Numbered from the stretch's first letter, positions 53,355 through 63,450 are shown. The stretch: 64,000 bases of DNA from Thermoguttaceae bacterium (GCA_017408405.1 JAFQUP010000151.1:1-64000); one strand, 5' to 3'. The notes: generated by a model from the sequence alone, not told the origin. Numbers and translations: made by a program.

Positions 53355-55169
53355 TTAATCAGTCATCTCCTTCAGAGTATCGACCATCCCGCTGAAAACA
53401 TCCAGTGCGGCGACAATCGGAGCGGGCTGACGCATGTCAACGCCGGCCCCAAGCAGAAGATCAAGCGGTTCCTTTGAACTTCCTCCTGAAAGAAAACCAA
53501 GATAATCGGAAAGTTCTTTTTCTCCTCCCTTAAGAACCCGGCGGGAAAGAGCTATCGCGGCTGAAAGGCCAATCGAGTATTTATAGACGTAAAACGCTCG
53601 ATAAAAATGCGGAATTCTTAAGCCTTCAAGAGAAAGACATTCGTCAAGAGCAAATTTCGGACCAAAATAAAGCTCAAGCAGCTTCCGATACGTTCCCAGG
53701 AAAAAATCAAGTGTCATTGGTTCACCTGCCTCCGCGGCCGCGTGAACCTCACGTTCAAATTCTGCGAACATTGTCTGACGGAAAATCGTAGCCCGAATAT
53801 CATCAATCGCTTTATTGATAAGATTTAAACGCTGACGCTTATCCGTTTGCGTTTCGAGAAGATGATGAAGCAAAAGTTCTTCATTGAACGTACTGGCAAC
53901 TTCCGCGACAAAAATTTTGTAGTCCCCGTAGAGATAAGGCTGATTTTTTCTCGAAAACCACGAATGCATAGAGTGCCCGCACTCATGGGCCAGCGTGAAA
54001 ACGGAATCAAGGGAATCCGCGCGGTAATTCATGAGAACAAACGGAAATGAATCATAGCAGCCGCCGCTGAACGCTCCGCTGTCTTTACCTCGATTTTCAT
54101 ACCGGTCGCACCATCTGTCTTCCGTCATTCCCTTCCTCAGGGCATCGCAGTATTCAGCCCCAAGCGGTTTAACGGCTGCCAGCACCATTTCAACTCCCTT
54201 ATCCCACGGAATATTGACCTCCGCGTCCTGAAACATCGGCGCGTAAGTATCAAACATATGGATTTCGTCGATCCCCATGATCCTTCGGCGAAGCTCAAAA
54301 TACTCGTAAAGTTTCGGAAGATACTGATGAACCGTTTCAATCAAATTATCGTAGACTTCCGTCGGAATCCGCTCGTCAAAAAGCGCGGCTTCCCTGGCCG
54401 ACGCGAAATTTCTCGCCCTGGCACTGAAAATATCCTGGTGAACATTCCCCGCGTAAATCGCCGCCAGAGTATTTTTATGCGCCTCAAACTGTTCGTAATA
54501 CTGCGTAAACGCCTGCCGGCGAACGTCCCGGTTCGCTCCGCGAAGTAAAGAGGAAAACGAGGCGTGACTAAGTTCAAGCGTTTCACCGTGATGCCCGGTC
54601 ATCATCCCAAACTTCATGTCAACATCCACCAGCTGATCAAAGGCGTTTGAGGGGGTCTGAAGCATTTCAGTCTGCATCGCGAGAAGACGTTCCTCTGATT
54701 CTGAAAGCGTATGCGGCTTTTCCTCCACGATTCTTTTAAGCAGCAGACGATATTCCGCAAGCTGCGGCGCCTCAAGATAACCGTTAAGAGTCTCCTCGGG
54801 AAGAGCAAGAAGTTCAGGCGTCAAGAAACTCTCTTCCTGACCAGCACGGCTCACGACATTCATAAATCGCCCCTGAAGCGCCATCATTTCTGAGTTTCCA
54901 CGGTCTTCCGAACCACGCAGGAAAGCGTAAGTGCCCAGCTTGTCTCCGAGACGATCCATCGCGAAACAAAAATCAAGGCACTTTTTCACCGAATCTACCC
55001 CGTCACCCAATTTACCGCGAAACTCCGCGTATTTCGGTATCTGCTCCTCCCACTGGGCAAAATCCTTTTCCCAATCAGCGATCGTCGCGTAAAGCGACTC
55101 CACATTCCATTTATCTTCAGCCGCGACTTCACTGCGAAGCGGAATCGTCTGAACATTTTCCTTTTCCAT
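53355..55169 (-). CDS. pepF: Oligoendopeptidase F
   Basis: A 604-residue M3-family zinc metallopeptidase that cuts short peptides (roughly 7-17 residues) in the cytoplasm. HECGH (395-399) carries the two zinc His and catalytic Glu. The third zinc ligand is the Glu in VAEVASTFNEELL. GLSAAIALSRRVLKGG near the C-terminus is also typical. AGGAG is placed seven bases before the ATG. The length is normal for PepF. It is followed by an inverted repeat that probably terminates transcription. Oligopeptide recycling is the usual role. Confidence 0.92.
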   Translation of the reverse strand: MEKENVQTIPLRSEVAAEDKWNVESLYATIADWEKDFAQWEEQIPKYAEFRGKLGDGVDSVKKCLDFCFAMDRLGDKLGTYAFLRGSEDRGNSEMMALQGRFMNVVSRAGQEESFLTPELLALPEETLNGYLEAPQLAEYRLLLKRIVEEKPHTLSESEERLLAMQTEMLQTPSNAFDQLVDVDMKFGMMTGHHGETLELSHASFSSLLRGANRDVRRQAFTQYYEQFEAHKNTLAAIYAGNVHQDIFSARARNFASAREAALFDERIPTEVYDNLIETVHQYLPKLYEYFELRRRIMGIDEIHMFDTYAPMFQDAEVNIPWDKGVEMVLAAVKPLGAEYCDALRKGMTEDRWCDRYENRGKDSGAFSGGCYDSFPFVLMNYRADSLDSVFTLAHECGHSMHSWFSRKNQPYLYGDYKIFVAEVASTFNEELLLHHLLETQTDKRQRLNLINKAIDDIRATIFRQTMFAEFEREVHAAAEAGEPMTLDFFLGTYRKLLELYFGPKFALDECLSLEGLRIPHFYRAFYVYKYSIGLSAAIALSRRVLKGGEKELSDYLGFLSGGSSKEPLDLLLGAGVDMRQPAPIVAALDVFSGMVDTLKEMTD

Positions 55170-55367
55170 TTTTTTCTCCTGCTTTTTCTTTAATCAGACT
55201 ATTTACTGAAAGGAACTTCCCAAAACCAATTTCCAGAAAATGAGAATTACCGCTTTCGTTCCGCGTTCCCGGGAATCCAGCCTATTTCCAAATATCCGAA
55301 ATCCATGACAGCTAAAAACTCAAAACTCTCTCATTTTTCTTACTGAAAAACCGTTTTGGAGAACCCC

Positions 55368-56630
55368 TCAAAATCGAATTTTTTTAGGACCAAAACAAAA
55401 TGTCAAGGCCTGAGTTAAAGGCTTCTTCTCCAATACGCGGTTAATTTCCTCCAAAGTAATTGACCGCAAAGTCTCAACTTCTTCTTCCGCCGAATGATAT
55501 TCCCGAACACTCGTCCACTCTGCCCCCATGGAGAAAATGCGTTCCCACGCTTTTTCACTATCAAGAACGACCGCGGTCGCGATTCGGTTTTGGGCTAATG
55601 AAAGTTCTCGTTCCGAAATATCTCCATCCTCTGCCCCTCGATAGATTTTCTCCAGACGGCGCCAGTTTTCCGAGGCATCCTCCGGCTCGCACGCAAGACT
55701 GGTACTGAAATATCCCGCATCGGAAAATTGAGAGTAAACCAAATCCGCGTATCCCGCTCTGCCGGAATCAACAAACTCCCAATAAAGTCTGCTGCTGACG
55801 TCCCCGCCAAGGATGGAGGAAATAAGCCGACAGGCAAGACGTTCCCGATACCCTTTTGCCCAAAATGGACCGCATGAAAGAAAGTACTGACGAGCCGCCT
55901 GACGCTGAGAAAACGATTCAAAACCAAGTTTCGGCAAAAATTCAGCCGTTTTCAATACTGGAGAAATCAAACCTTCTTTTTCCGGAGGATTCTCCCACTG
56001 ACCACAATATTTTTCAGCCAAAATTACCAGTTGCTCAAAATCAACATTGCCGCACGCGCAAAGCGTAATATTCTTCGGAGCGTATTTTTCCTGAATCCAG
56101 CTCTGAAGCTGACTGCTTTTCAGCCTTTTTACGCTTTGCGAAGAACCAAGAACCGGATTACCAAGCGGGTGACCATTAAAAAACTTCTGGCGCAAACGAT
56201 CATCCACGCAATAAGGAGGTTCATTCTCGTACATTCCAATTTCTTCCAGAATGACTTCCTTTTCCGACACGAAATCATCCTCACGAATTATTGGGCGAAG
56301 AATATCCGCGTAAAGTGCCAGACACTCTTCGAGATATTCCGGCAAAAGCATCGCGTAAAAAATCGTCGACTCCAGGGACGTTCCCGCGTTAAACGAGATA
56401 CCCAGTGAATCAAATTCCCGGTTCACGTCCTGCGCGGAACGGGAACTGCTTCCTTTAAAAATCATGTGCTCAAGAAAATGACTGATCCCCGAAACCTCCG
56501 GAGTCTCATCCCGTGAACCGCAACGAACAAAAAAAGCAATTGAAAGTGATTTCGCGCACGGCAGAATCTCCGCGGCAACCTCTAAACCATTTTCAAGTTT
56601 TCGATGAACAAAATTGGATTCTTCTTTCAC
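55368..56630 (-). CDS. M16-family zinc peptidase (PqqL/mitochondrial-processing-like)
   Basis: A 420-residue insulinase-family peptidase. HFLEH (51-55) is the inverted HxxEH zinc motif with the catalytic Glu, and the third ligand is expected in SEKEVILEEIGMYE. The length is that of the short M16 subfamily, which works as homodimers or paired with an inactive paralog; none is adjacent. It starts with GTG at 56630; the ribosome site is weak. It begins 30 bp after the CehA-like gene, so it is in the same minus-strand run. No signal peptide is seen, so it is probably cytoplasmic. Confidence 0.85.
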   Translation of the reverse strand: MKEESNFVHRKLENGLEVAAEILPCAKSLSIAFFVRCGSRDETPEVSGISHFLEHMIFKGSSSRSAQDVNREFDSLGISFNAGTSLESTIFYAMLLPEYLEECLALYADILRPIIREDDFVSEKEVILEEIGMYENEPPYCVDDRLRQKFFNGHPLGNPVLGSSQSVKRLKSSQLQSWIQEKYAPKNITLCACGNVDFEQLVILAEKYCGQWENPPEKEGLISPVLKTAEFLPKLGFESFSQRQAARQYFLSCGPFWAKGYRERLACRLISSILGGDVSSRLYWEFVDSGRAGYADLVYSQFSDAGYFSTSLACEPEDASENWRRLEKIYRGAEDGDISERELSLAQNRIATAVVLDSEKAWERIFSMGAEWTSVREYHSAEEEVETLRSITLEEINRVLEKKPLTQALTFCFGPKKIRF

Positions 56631-56660
56631 TTTCTGTATTCTCTCTCGATTTTTACTTTT

Positions 56661-58691
56661 TCACTCTATTCCGCGTTTCAGAACAGATTCCCAGTACGTC
56701 AGCGCGTATTCATGGAGCTGGCGGAGTTTCTTTCCGTCTGAATTCTCAAACGCGCCGCGCTTTTCAAGGATTTCGATTCTTTTTTTCTCCCAATTCACAA
56801 AAAATTGCGCGGATTTTTTAGAAATCCACTTTTTCCCGCCAAATTCAACATAGTACGGCGCGGACATGGCACAACAGTAAGTCTGCGGATTATCCGCGAC
56901 AACGCGAATCAGAAACCAGCCTCCCTCCGGAATCTCCAGAAGCGGCAAACGCCCCGATTCGGCATAATTCCGGAACGGCACGGACATCACGACACGACCG
57001 TTTCGAATGATCTCAATATACTGCGCTTTCTGACGCATCGTAAGCGTCATGGCCGGATTCAGTTTTTCAGTATCCCCTTCACCTTCCGGAAAAGAGAATA
57101 CCTCGCCCGGAACGCAGCCTTCCACCCAAGGCTGAAGCAATGGACCGTTCGTCACGACACATTGTCCCGCTCGAAATGACTCCCACCACATTTTCTGATT
57201 AAATCCCGCGTTCGCCCCTTCATACTGAAAACCGCTCCGTTCCGCTTTTTCCGCGTACTCTTCCGGATCTACGTAAACGTAAACCCGATTCGATCCAGCA
57301 TGGTTCGGAGATATTCCCGACCCGCTGCCGGCACTGGGAGGAATCCGATGCCCGGTATTAAGCAGATGAAAATAAACTTCTTCTGTCCACTGCTGACGCC
57401 CGCGTTCATCACGATAATTCATCGGGGCCGCGTCTTCAATGAAACCGCATTGGGAAGGACGCAAAAAAATATCCTGCCGAAGATCTTCAAGATCATCTTC
57501 TTCTGAATTCTCAGCATAATCAATGGACTCGCTGGAATTCGAAACGGAACTTTCCGTTTTTTCCTTCTCAAGAATGGACTTTACGTTGATTTTGGCCATT
57601 GACTTAACTGTCGGAATGCGTTTCCAGTTCGTGTTTTCAGGAAGAAGCTGATCCTTCAGAATATGCGGCCCCAAAAGCTGAAAAGAGTCCACGATGCCCA
57701 ATGAAATCATCAAAGGAAGATCCCAGCAGTCCGCGTCCTGAACATCAATCCAAACCTGAGGATACTTTTGGTGAATCGCGTAAAGCATCGGCACCGCGCT
57801 TTTCCGTTCCTCAAGTTTCAGTTTTGAAAACGGAAGAGACTGCGGTAAATTCAAAATTCCCGCACAGCAGGCGGGGTGCCGAAGAACATAATTCCGTATC
57901 GTGAAAAGGCGATCCGAATCAAACCAGATTTCATCCGTTTTATTGCGATTTGCTTTGCTTGACGAATTCGAACCGCTTTCTTTTTCTCCTTTTTCTGAAA
58001 ATTCTCCTCGCGTTGCGGCTTCAGTATCGCCCGCCTCCTCAAACTCACGCGGCTCTTCGCGTTCCGTTCTTCCGGACCGGGTTCGTTCCGCCTCACGGCG
58101 TTTCTCTTCCGTTCTCTTCTGGATTTCTGAAAAACGTTTACCTTTCGATTCCGCCAAGGGAACAAAATGCAAATCATCCGCCAGCATCAGAAGTTCAATA
58201 TCCTCCAGCTCACGCGTCACCATTAAATCGCCGGACCACCATCCCTTTTCCGAGAGATTAATAAAACGCCGAAGACTCTCTGTCTTCGTATCATCCGCAA
58301 AACGATTCAGAACAAAATGCCCTTTTCTGGGAAGATACTCCAAACCGCGTTCAATCTCCATCGGATACGTACCAAGAGGCCATTCCAAAAACACGCTCCC
58401 CGGCATCACGAAATGATCAAACCAGAACGGCAGTTCACCTGCCTTCCGCGTGACCCCTTTCTCGTTCCGAATCGAAACTCGGCATGGAATTGGCCTTTTC
58501 GTCTCTTCATCCACGATCTTAAGCGTAAACACTCCCTTTTGTGCCAGAACTGGTGAAGAAAAGAAAATATCACACGAAAATCCACCCGGAAAACTGTTCA
58601 AAAGAATAAAAATCCCAAAGAACAAAAATTTTCTCAAAAAACTTTTTGCGAAAACATTTTGAGGCAGGAAAAAAACGCTAAATACTTTCAT
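56661..58691 (-). CDS. CehA/McbA-like exported protein lacking the usual metal-binding histidines
   Basis: A 676-residue protein with an N-terminal basic and hydrophobic signal sequence. After a beta-rich domain, GWWSGDLMVTRELEDIELLM sits where CehA/McbA metallohydrolases (PHP fold) have a GDLHxH segment. Both histidines are replaced (LMVT). The middle carries a Glu/Arg-rich, probably disordered insert (about 185-250). The C-terminal region (GANAGFNQKMWWESFRAGQC, VVTNGPLLQPWVEG, GGWFLIRVV) resembles family members. Loss of the HxH pair suggests a non-catalytic or altered relative. AAAGGA precedes the ATG. It lies 96 bp after the DUF1207 gene and 30 bp before the M16 gene. Confidence 0.7.
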   Translation of the reverse strand: MKVFSVFFLPQNVFAKSFLRKFLFFGIFILLNSFPGGFSCDIFFSSPVLAQKGVFTLKIVDEETKRPIPCRVSIRNEKGVTRKAGELPFWFDHFVMPGSVFLEWPLGTYPMEIERGLEYLPRKGHFVLNRFADDTKTESLRRFINLSEKGWWSGDLMVTRELEDIELLMLADDLHFVPLAESKGKRFSEIQKRTEEKRREAERTRSGRTEREEPREFEEAGDTEAATRGEFSEKGEKESGSNSSSKANRNKTDEIWFDSDRLFTIRNYVLRHPACCAGILNLPQSLPFSKLKLEERKSAVPMLYAIHQKYPQVWIDVQDADCWDLPLMISLGIVDSFQLLGPHILKDQLLPENTNWKRIPTVKSMAKINVKSILEKEKTESSVSNSSESIDYAENSEEDDLEDLRQDIFLRPSQCGFIEDAAPMNYRDERGRQQWTEEVYFHLLNTGHRIPPSAGSGSGISPNHAGSNRVYVYVDPEEYAEKAERSGFQYEGANAGFNQKMWWESFRAGQCVVTNGPLLQPWVEGCVPGEVFSFPEGEGDTEKLNPAMTLTMRQKAQYIEIIRNGRVVMSVPFRNYAESGRLPLLEIPEGGWFLIRVVADNPQTYCCAMSAPYYVEFGGKKWISKKSAQFFVNWEKKRIEILEKRGAFENSDGKKLRQLHEYALTYWESVLKRGIE

Positions 58692-58787
58692 TCTTTTTTC
58701 CTTTAATCAGCCAGAATGACTCTCACTCTTCGTAAAATCGCCAAATCAAACTCCTCAAGCCAAATTCCAATACCTGAAAAGCTCCGC

Positions 58788-60536
58788 CTAAAAATCAAAC
58801 CAGAATCCAAAACCTATTTGTTTTTCCCAGCGATTAAAAAACTGATACTGATCCGCGTAACCCGCCATGGCATAAAGTCCCGTACGCATCGTCTGCTGAT
58901 AGACCGTCTTCCACTGCCAACCGGCTTCAAGGGCTGAATACGTCTCAAAATCCGTGTCCTCACTCCAACGAAAATGGAGCGCCAGGAAAGGTGACCCCTG
59001 AAAATTCGGAAGCATCATCGGTGAATATTCCGCCCCAAGCTCAAACTGCCATGGTTTCGCGCCGCAGTCTCGCCAAAAAACGTAATCTCCCCCGACATAA
59101 AATCGCCAATTAGCATCCGGCCGGAACGCAATCCCCCACATGAGGCAGTCACGAACATAATTAATTCGGTAAACCTCTCCCGTCGCTTCATAGTGCTTAA
59201 CGATCCACTCATCTCCCATATGCGAGCTGATGTGGTAATAGCCAAATTTGAATTCCCAACGACCTTTTCTAAATGTCAATGGAAAAGCGATCCGATAGTC
59301 CGTCCCATGAAGATCCCGATCTCCCATAAGCGTTAATCGGGCAATGGCACCACACTCAACATCCCACTGAATCCCCTCTGGATAAAGACGGCTCCGGGTA
59401 CCATACCGAATCAGATTAATTCGTCCTCCAAGTGTCGGATCCCAGTAAGCAAGACCCGTCGTGTCCTCATTAATAAAATGAATCCCCAAACGTCCCTCAC
59501 GATTACTCGCGAAATGCGCCCGATAAAGGGTTCCGCCAGGAAGCATCTGCCAGCTCCAAGGTTCATTGGACGTCGGTAATTCTCGTCCAAAACCGGGAAG
59601 ACACGATTTAAATCGGGGATCCCAGTAATGGTAACGCTCCTCCTCCGGAGAATAAAGTACTTCTCCTCCGCCAATCGCGCGTCCGTTTCCGACCAACCGA
59701 CCGGAAGAACCGTTCAAAAATGGATCCGACTCAAATCCTTCTGAATATTCACCATGACGATCGCCAATACCGCCGTAAGTACTACCCGCAAATCCTGCCC
59801 CCTCCGCAATGACAGCATGATCCGTTATCTTCACACTTCCTGGAACGAGATTTTCTCCCGTATTGTTTTCTCCTGATAAACTGAAATTGCCGTCGGCCCA
59901 CCCTTGCCCTTCAGCCAAACCGTGAGAAACGGATCCACCAAAATTAACCTCTCCTTGAGGAAAAGCTTCTCCCTGACCGCGGACACAGTATTCCGCGTTT
60001 CCTAATGAATTTCCCTTATTCCACGGATAGCCAAGATTTTCCTGATCATATGCCACGACACACGGAGCTGAAACCGAGGATTCTCCCAATTCACAATATG
60101 AAACGGACTTCGCGTAACTGGATGCTCCAACGCTTGAGTTCAAATCAGCCGAACCGAAATTTTCAGAAAAACCTTGAGAAGCTGACTCGCGAGATCCTGA
60201 CAGCAAATTTCCGTCAACTGTTTCACGGGAAGAGAAATTATCGGCAGGAATATTCTCTGAAAACGTGCCGTCTGCCCTGCTCTCCGCCTCTTGCCCCGCT
60301 TTCATCCATGAATCGGAATGGTTTTCCTCGACAATATTTTTCCAGCCGGAAGAATCAAGTACCACGCCAGTGGAGGTTCCCTTTTCAGAAAACACGAAAT
60401 TTTCTTCTCTCGCCTGATTTTGAGCAATGCATTCTCTTCCCGTTCCGATACTCACCAAAATCAAAACGAGTGAAAACAAATGAACAAAAATCTTTCGTAA
60501 AAAAATTTTTTTAGTAAAATTACTGCCTTTCAACAT
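58788..60536 (-). CDS. DUF1207 family exported protein with long low-complexity N-terminal half
   Basis: A 582-residue protein. The basic N-terminus with hydrophobic stretch is a signal peptide. Residues about 40-300 are Gly/Ser/Asn/Glu-rich with no visible fold. The C-terminal half (HYWDPRFKSCLPGFG, MLPGGTLYRAHFAS, GGDYVFWRDCGAKPWQFELG, ending IGFGFWFDF) matches DUF1207, a family common in planctomycetes with an outer-membrane beta-barrel look; function unknown. The ending in an aromatic residue fits an outer-membrane barrel. GAGG lies before the ATG. It leads the DUF1207, CehA-like and M16 run. Confidence 0.7.
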   Translation of the reverse strand: MLKGSNFTKKIFLRKIFVHLFSLVLILVSIGTGRECIAQNQAREENFVFSEKGTSTGVVLDSSGWKNIVEENHSDSWMKAGQEAESRADGTFSENIPADNFSSRETVDGNLLSGSRESASQGFSENFGSADLNSSVGASSYAKSVSYCELGESSVSAPCVVAYDQENLGYPWNKGNSLGNAEYCVRGQGEAFPQGEVNFGGSVSHGLAEGQGWADGNFSLSGENNTGENLVPGSVKITDHAVIAEGAGFAGSTYGGIGDRHGEYSEGFESDPFLNGSSGRLVGNGRAIGGGEVLYSPEEERYHYWDPRFKSCLPGFGRELPTSNEPWSWQMLPGGTLYRAHFASNREGRLGIHFINEDTTGLAYWDPTLGGRINLIRYGTRSRLYPEGIQWDVECGAIARLTLMGDRDLHGTDYRIAFPLTFRKGRWEFKFGYYHISSHMGDEWIVKHYEATGEVYRINYVRDCLMWGIAFRPDANWRFYVGGDYVFWRDCGAKPWQFELGAEYSPMMLPNFQGSPFLALHFRWSEDTDFETYSALEAGWQWKTVYQQTMRTGLYAMAGYADQYQFFNRWEKQIGFGFWFDF

Positions 60537-60653
60537 TTTTTTACCTCTTAAATCAATCTGATATACTATTTTACCCGATATTTTAATTTAAGGGAAGAGC
60601 AAATTTTTTCAGGAAATTTCCCACCCCGCCTTTTCTTTCTGAACATTTTCGAC

Positions 60654-60659
60654 TATAAT
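60654..60659 (+). promoter_or_regulatory. Possible -10 element upstream of the response-regulator gene
   Basis: TATAAT, but the -35 region shows only a weak match. Transcription would start near 60666. Confidence 0.25.
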
Positions 60660-60800
60660 ACGTTAAGAAACAGGATTTTTATTCCTGAGTCTCAAAAGAA
60701 AATGGCAGCGTATGCGCTTCTGCTTAAATTTTATCGTAACCTTCAGTTCCCTGGAATTGAACGCACGGCTTATCCAACCCGACTGAAACGGAATTTACCG

Positions 60801-60836
60801 ATGAGTGAAGAAAATAAAATGAGTGAAGAAAATAAA
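60801..60836 (+). repeat. Tandem 18-bp duplication at the response-regulator start
   Basis: Two identical 18-bp units (60801-60818, 60819-60836), each starting with ATG and encoding MSEENK, directly before MPKRILI. The duplication leaves three potential starts in frame. Confidence 0.9.
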
Positions 60837-61202
60837 ATGCCCAAAAGAATTCTAATTATTGATGATGACCCGGAAATCACTGAATCCGTTCGCATGACCC
60901 TCGAATCACGCGGCTATGAAGTCTTCAATGCCGCCGACGGAAACCAGGGGCTGATCATGACGGAACAGAAAAATCCAAACCTGATTATTCTCGACATGAT
61001 GATGCCTAAACGAAGCGGTTTCCTCGTCCTTGAAAAACTTCGCCGCTCCATGCCGATACCAATTCGGGTCATCATGATTACCGCCAATGAAGGAAACCGA
61101 CACAAAGCCTACGCTGAAACATTGGGGGTGGATGACTATATTCGAAAACCATTCCCGATGGATCGTCTGCTGGAAAGTGTGAAACGTCTGATCGGGGAAT
61201 AG
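60801..61202 (+). CDS. Single-domain response regulator
   Basis: A 133-residue receiver-domain protein with no output domain. KRILIIDDDPE holds the acidic pair, IILDMMMPKRSG the phosphorylated Asp and IRKPFPMDRL the conserved Lys. It would relay phosphate from an unknown histidine kinase; none is nearby. Three in-frame ATGs (60801, 60819, 60837) lie close together because an 18-bp unit is duplicated; I chose the first, which has GGAA seven bases upstream. An ATG at 60702 would add 33 unconserved residues and has no clear ribosome site. It is 43 bp before the DUF3754 gene, so the two may be co-transcribed. Confidence 0.85.
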   Translation: MSEENKMSEENKMPKRILIIDDDPEITESVRMTLESRGYEVFNAADGNQGLIMTEQKNPNLIILDMMMPKRSGFLVLEKLRRSMPIPIRVIMITANEGNRHKAYAETLGVDDYIRKPFPMDRLLESVKRLIGE

Positions 61203-61245
61203 TAAATCTTCGATTTCCAAAACAGAACACGAGGAGTCTCACAAA

Positions 61246-62505
61246 ATGTCCATTCTATCAACATTGAAGAAAATGCTGATTGTTGATAAAAATAATCTGC
61301 CGAAACTGGAATGGCTTTCGGCTGGGGAACATTTTATTCCTATTTATTTTATGGACATCCTGAACCGTGTTCTGGAAGATGAACGGCTGAGTGAAACGGA
61401 ACGGGAACATTTCCGTACTCTCGCCCTGATGCTGGAAGAGCATTACCATCTGGACTATCAGAAAGATTTTCTCCAACTCAAAAATGCTTTCGCGCCCTTT
61501 GACCCCGATACGGAGGTTCGCTATTTTCCGGAATATTCGGAAGCGCATAAAGAAGAATGCCGTGCTCAACTTATCCATGGGGTTGAGAACTTCCTCTCTG
61601 TGTGCAATTTCCGGGAAATGACGGAGGAACAGTGCGCGGAACTGCTGGAAGCGCGCTATCCAGGGATCCTTTCCATCAAAGTCGATATGCGGAAACTGGA
61701 ATTCTTCAGAATCTTCTACCGCGGGATTCACCATGAAGAAAAGACCGGGAAGGCACTCTGGCTGCTCAAGGAAAATTACCCAAGCCTCAAATTCAAGCGC
61801 ATCTTCGTTCTGGCTCGCTATAAAAAAGAGCACGAAAACCGGGTTCTGGTTAAGGTCTTTCGGGATGTTGATGTGGAGAATCTGAAAGTCGTCGTACCGG
61901 AAGTGCGGCTCTGCCTGCCGATACGCGACCAGATCAAAGTCGGCGCCTCTTTTTCCGGAGCGCTGGGTACGACGATCCTGAAGATCATTCTGGCGGCAAG
62001 TTTTAAACTGGCTCTCCTGATCCCGATGCTCGCCACATTCGCCCTGGGATTTTTCAGGTCAATCAGCGGTTTCTTCAATTCTCGGATGAAGTGTTTGAAA
62101 ACCTACTCGGAAAGTCTTTATCATCAGAGTCTCGCAAGCAACATGGGGGCCGTGAATCTGCTGGTTGAACAGGCTGAAACGCAGGAAGTGAAGGAAGCGT
62201 TCCTGGCATACTTCATGCTTTATGTCTGCCGGAAAGAAAATCTGACGATGGAGGAACTTGACGCTCGAGTCGAAGCCTGGCTGGAAAAAAATTTCGGATT
62301 CAACGTTGACTTCGAGGTCGATGACGCTCTGCGGAAACTGGTGGATAAAAATCTGGCACTGAAATTTCCGCATGAAGACGAATCCGCTGCGCACTACAAA
62401 GTTTACGATTTGCCTACTACTCTGCGCCGTCTGGATGAATTGTGGGACAATTACCACCAGGAAAATAATCTTGGGGACTCAGACCATGATCTACTTGCGG
62501 TCTGA
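61246..62505 (+). CDS. DUF3754 (TMEM143-like) membrane protein
   Basis: A 419-residue protein. The N-terminal soluble part (VRYFPEYSEAHKEECRAQLI, then RIFYRGIHHEE) and the middle (LPIRDQIKVGASFSG) match my memory of DUF3754, related to eukaryotic TMEM143. Two close hydrophobic segments (about residues 240-275) form a membrane hairpin; the C-terminal region (VDDALRKLVDKNLALKF) is helical. Function is unknown. GAGGAG sits nine bases upstream of the ATG. It follows the response-regulator gene by 43 bp. Confidence 0.78.
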   Translation: MSILSTLKKMLIVDKNNLPKLEWLSAGEHFIPIYFMDILNRVLEDERLSETEREHFRTLALMLEEHYHLDYQKDFLQLKNAFAPFDPDTEVRYFPEYSEAHKEECRAQLIHGVENFLSVCNFREMTEEQCAELLEARYPGILSIKVDMRKLEFFRIFYRGIHHEEKTGKALWLLKENYPSLKFKRIFVLARYKKEHENRVLVKVFRDVDVENLKVVVPEVRLCLPIRDQIKVGASFSGALGTTILKIILAASFKLALLIPMLATFALGFFRSISGFFNSRMKCLKTYSESLYHQSLASNMGAVNLLVEQAETQEVKEAFLAYFMLYVCRKENLTMEELDARVEAWLEKNFGFNVDFEVDDALRKLVDKNLALKFPHEDESAAHYKVYDLPTTLRRLDELWDNYHQENNLGDSDHDLLAV

Positions 62506-62775
62506 GTTTCCAGAATTCCAAAATCATTTTAAATACTAAAAATACGCGTGCCCAATCAGGGAATAAAACATATTCAAAATTTAATAAAAAAACAAAACAG
62601 AGTCTCTAAAATCAGAAAAACCCGCAAAAACCGCGGTTCTAACTATTAAATTTCTCCAATATTTTCAATCTTTCGAAATCACGTAAAGCAGGTGAACTGG
62701 TGTGCCGAAAAAAGATATTGATACGTTATTTTTTTGGAAACTCAGCGCGTTGCGGTATCAAATCGCCTGGAAATC

Positions 62776-63450
62776 ATGAATAAGACAAATATCGACCCGG
62801 TATTCATCGAACAAATCGTCCGCCAAATTGTCCTGGAATGCCAGGGAATTCCAGGGAAAAAGGAACCCAATCCCGCTCCGGAATTGGTCGTCAGCATTTC
62901 CGCAAGGCATATCCACCTCAGTGACGCCGATGTCGAAACCCTTTTCGGCAAAGGATACCGTCTGACTGTTGACAAGGAGCTTTACCAACCCGGTTTTTAC
63001 GCCGCGAAAGAAACCCTTATGGTCGTCGGTCCCCGCAAACGTATGCTTCCTTCCGTCCGTATTCTCGGACCAACGCGAAAGCAGTCCCAGGTTGAACTTG
63101 CCTTTACTGACGGCATCTCGCTCGGCATTCCGCTTCCTGTCCGACAGTCTGGTGACCTTGCCGGTACTCCCGGCTGTGTCCTGGTCGGCCCCAAAGGTGT
63201 CGTGGAACTGAAATCCGGGGTCATCAGAGCGGAACGACATGTCCATATGCACCCAACGGAAGCTGAGTATTACGGAGTAAAAGATAAAGACCGCATGAAC
63301 CTCCGAGTTCACTCCGGATCATGCCAAACCACTTTCGAAAATGTTCTCGTCCGTGTCGACAATGGAGTTCATCTGGAAGTTCATCTCGATACCGACGAAG
63401 GAAACGCCTGCGATATTGATCACGCGGAAAAAATCGAGCTTTACCGCTAA
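62776..63450 (+). CDS. pduL: Phosphate propanoyltransferase PduL, microcompartment-targeted
   Basis: A 224-residue phosphotransacylase that converts acyl-CoA to acyl-phosphate inside a bacterial microcompartment, feeding ATP production by an acyl kinase. [20 protein letters not shown] is the hallmark PduL motif; the zinc site uses this HxH and the RHVHMHP segment (about 154-160). The N-terminal amphipathic helix [17 protein letters not shown] is an encapsulation peptide that directs cargo to the shell. The ATG at 62776 is preferred; a TTG at 62734 would add 14 residues. It is followed after 101 bp by BMC-H genes. The planctomycete compartment is known to process fucose/rhamnose-derived aldehyde, which fits. 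Confidence 0.92.
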   Translation: MNKTNIDPVFIEQIVRQIVLECQGIPGKKEPNPAPELVVSISARHIHLSDADVETLFGKGYRLTVDKELYQPGFYAAKETLMVVGPRKRMLPSVRILGPTRKQSQVELAFTDGISLGIPLPVRQSGDLAGTPGCVLVGPKGVVELKSGVIRAERHVHMHPTEAEYYGVKDKDRMNLRVHSGSCQTTFENVLVRVDNGVHLEVHLDTDEGNACDIDHAEKIELYR

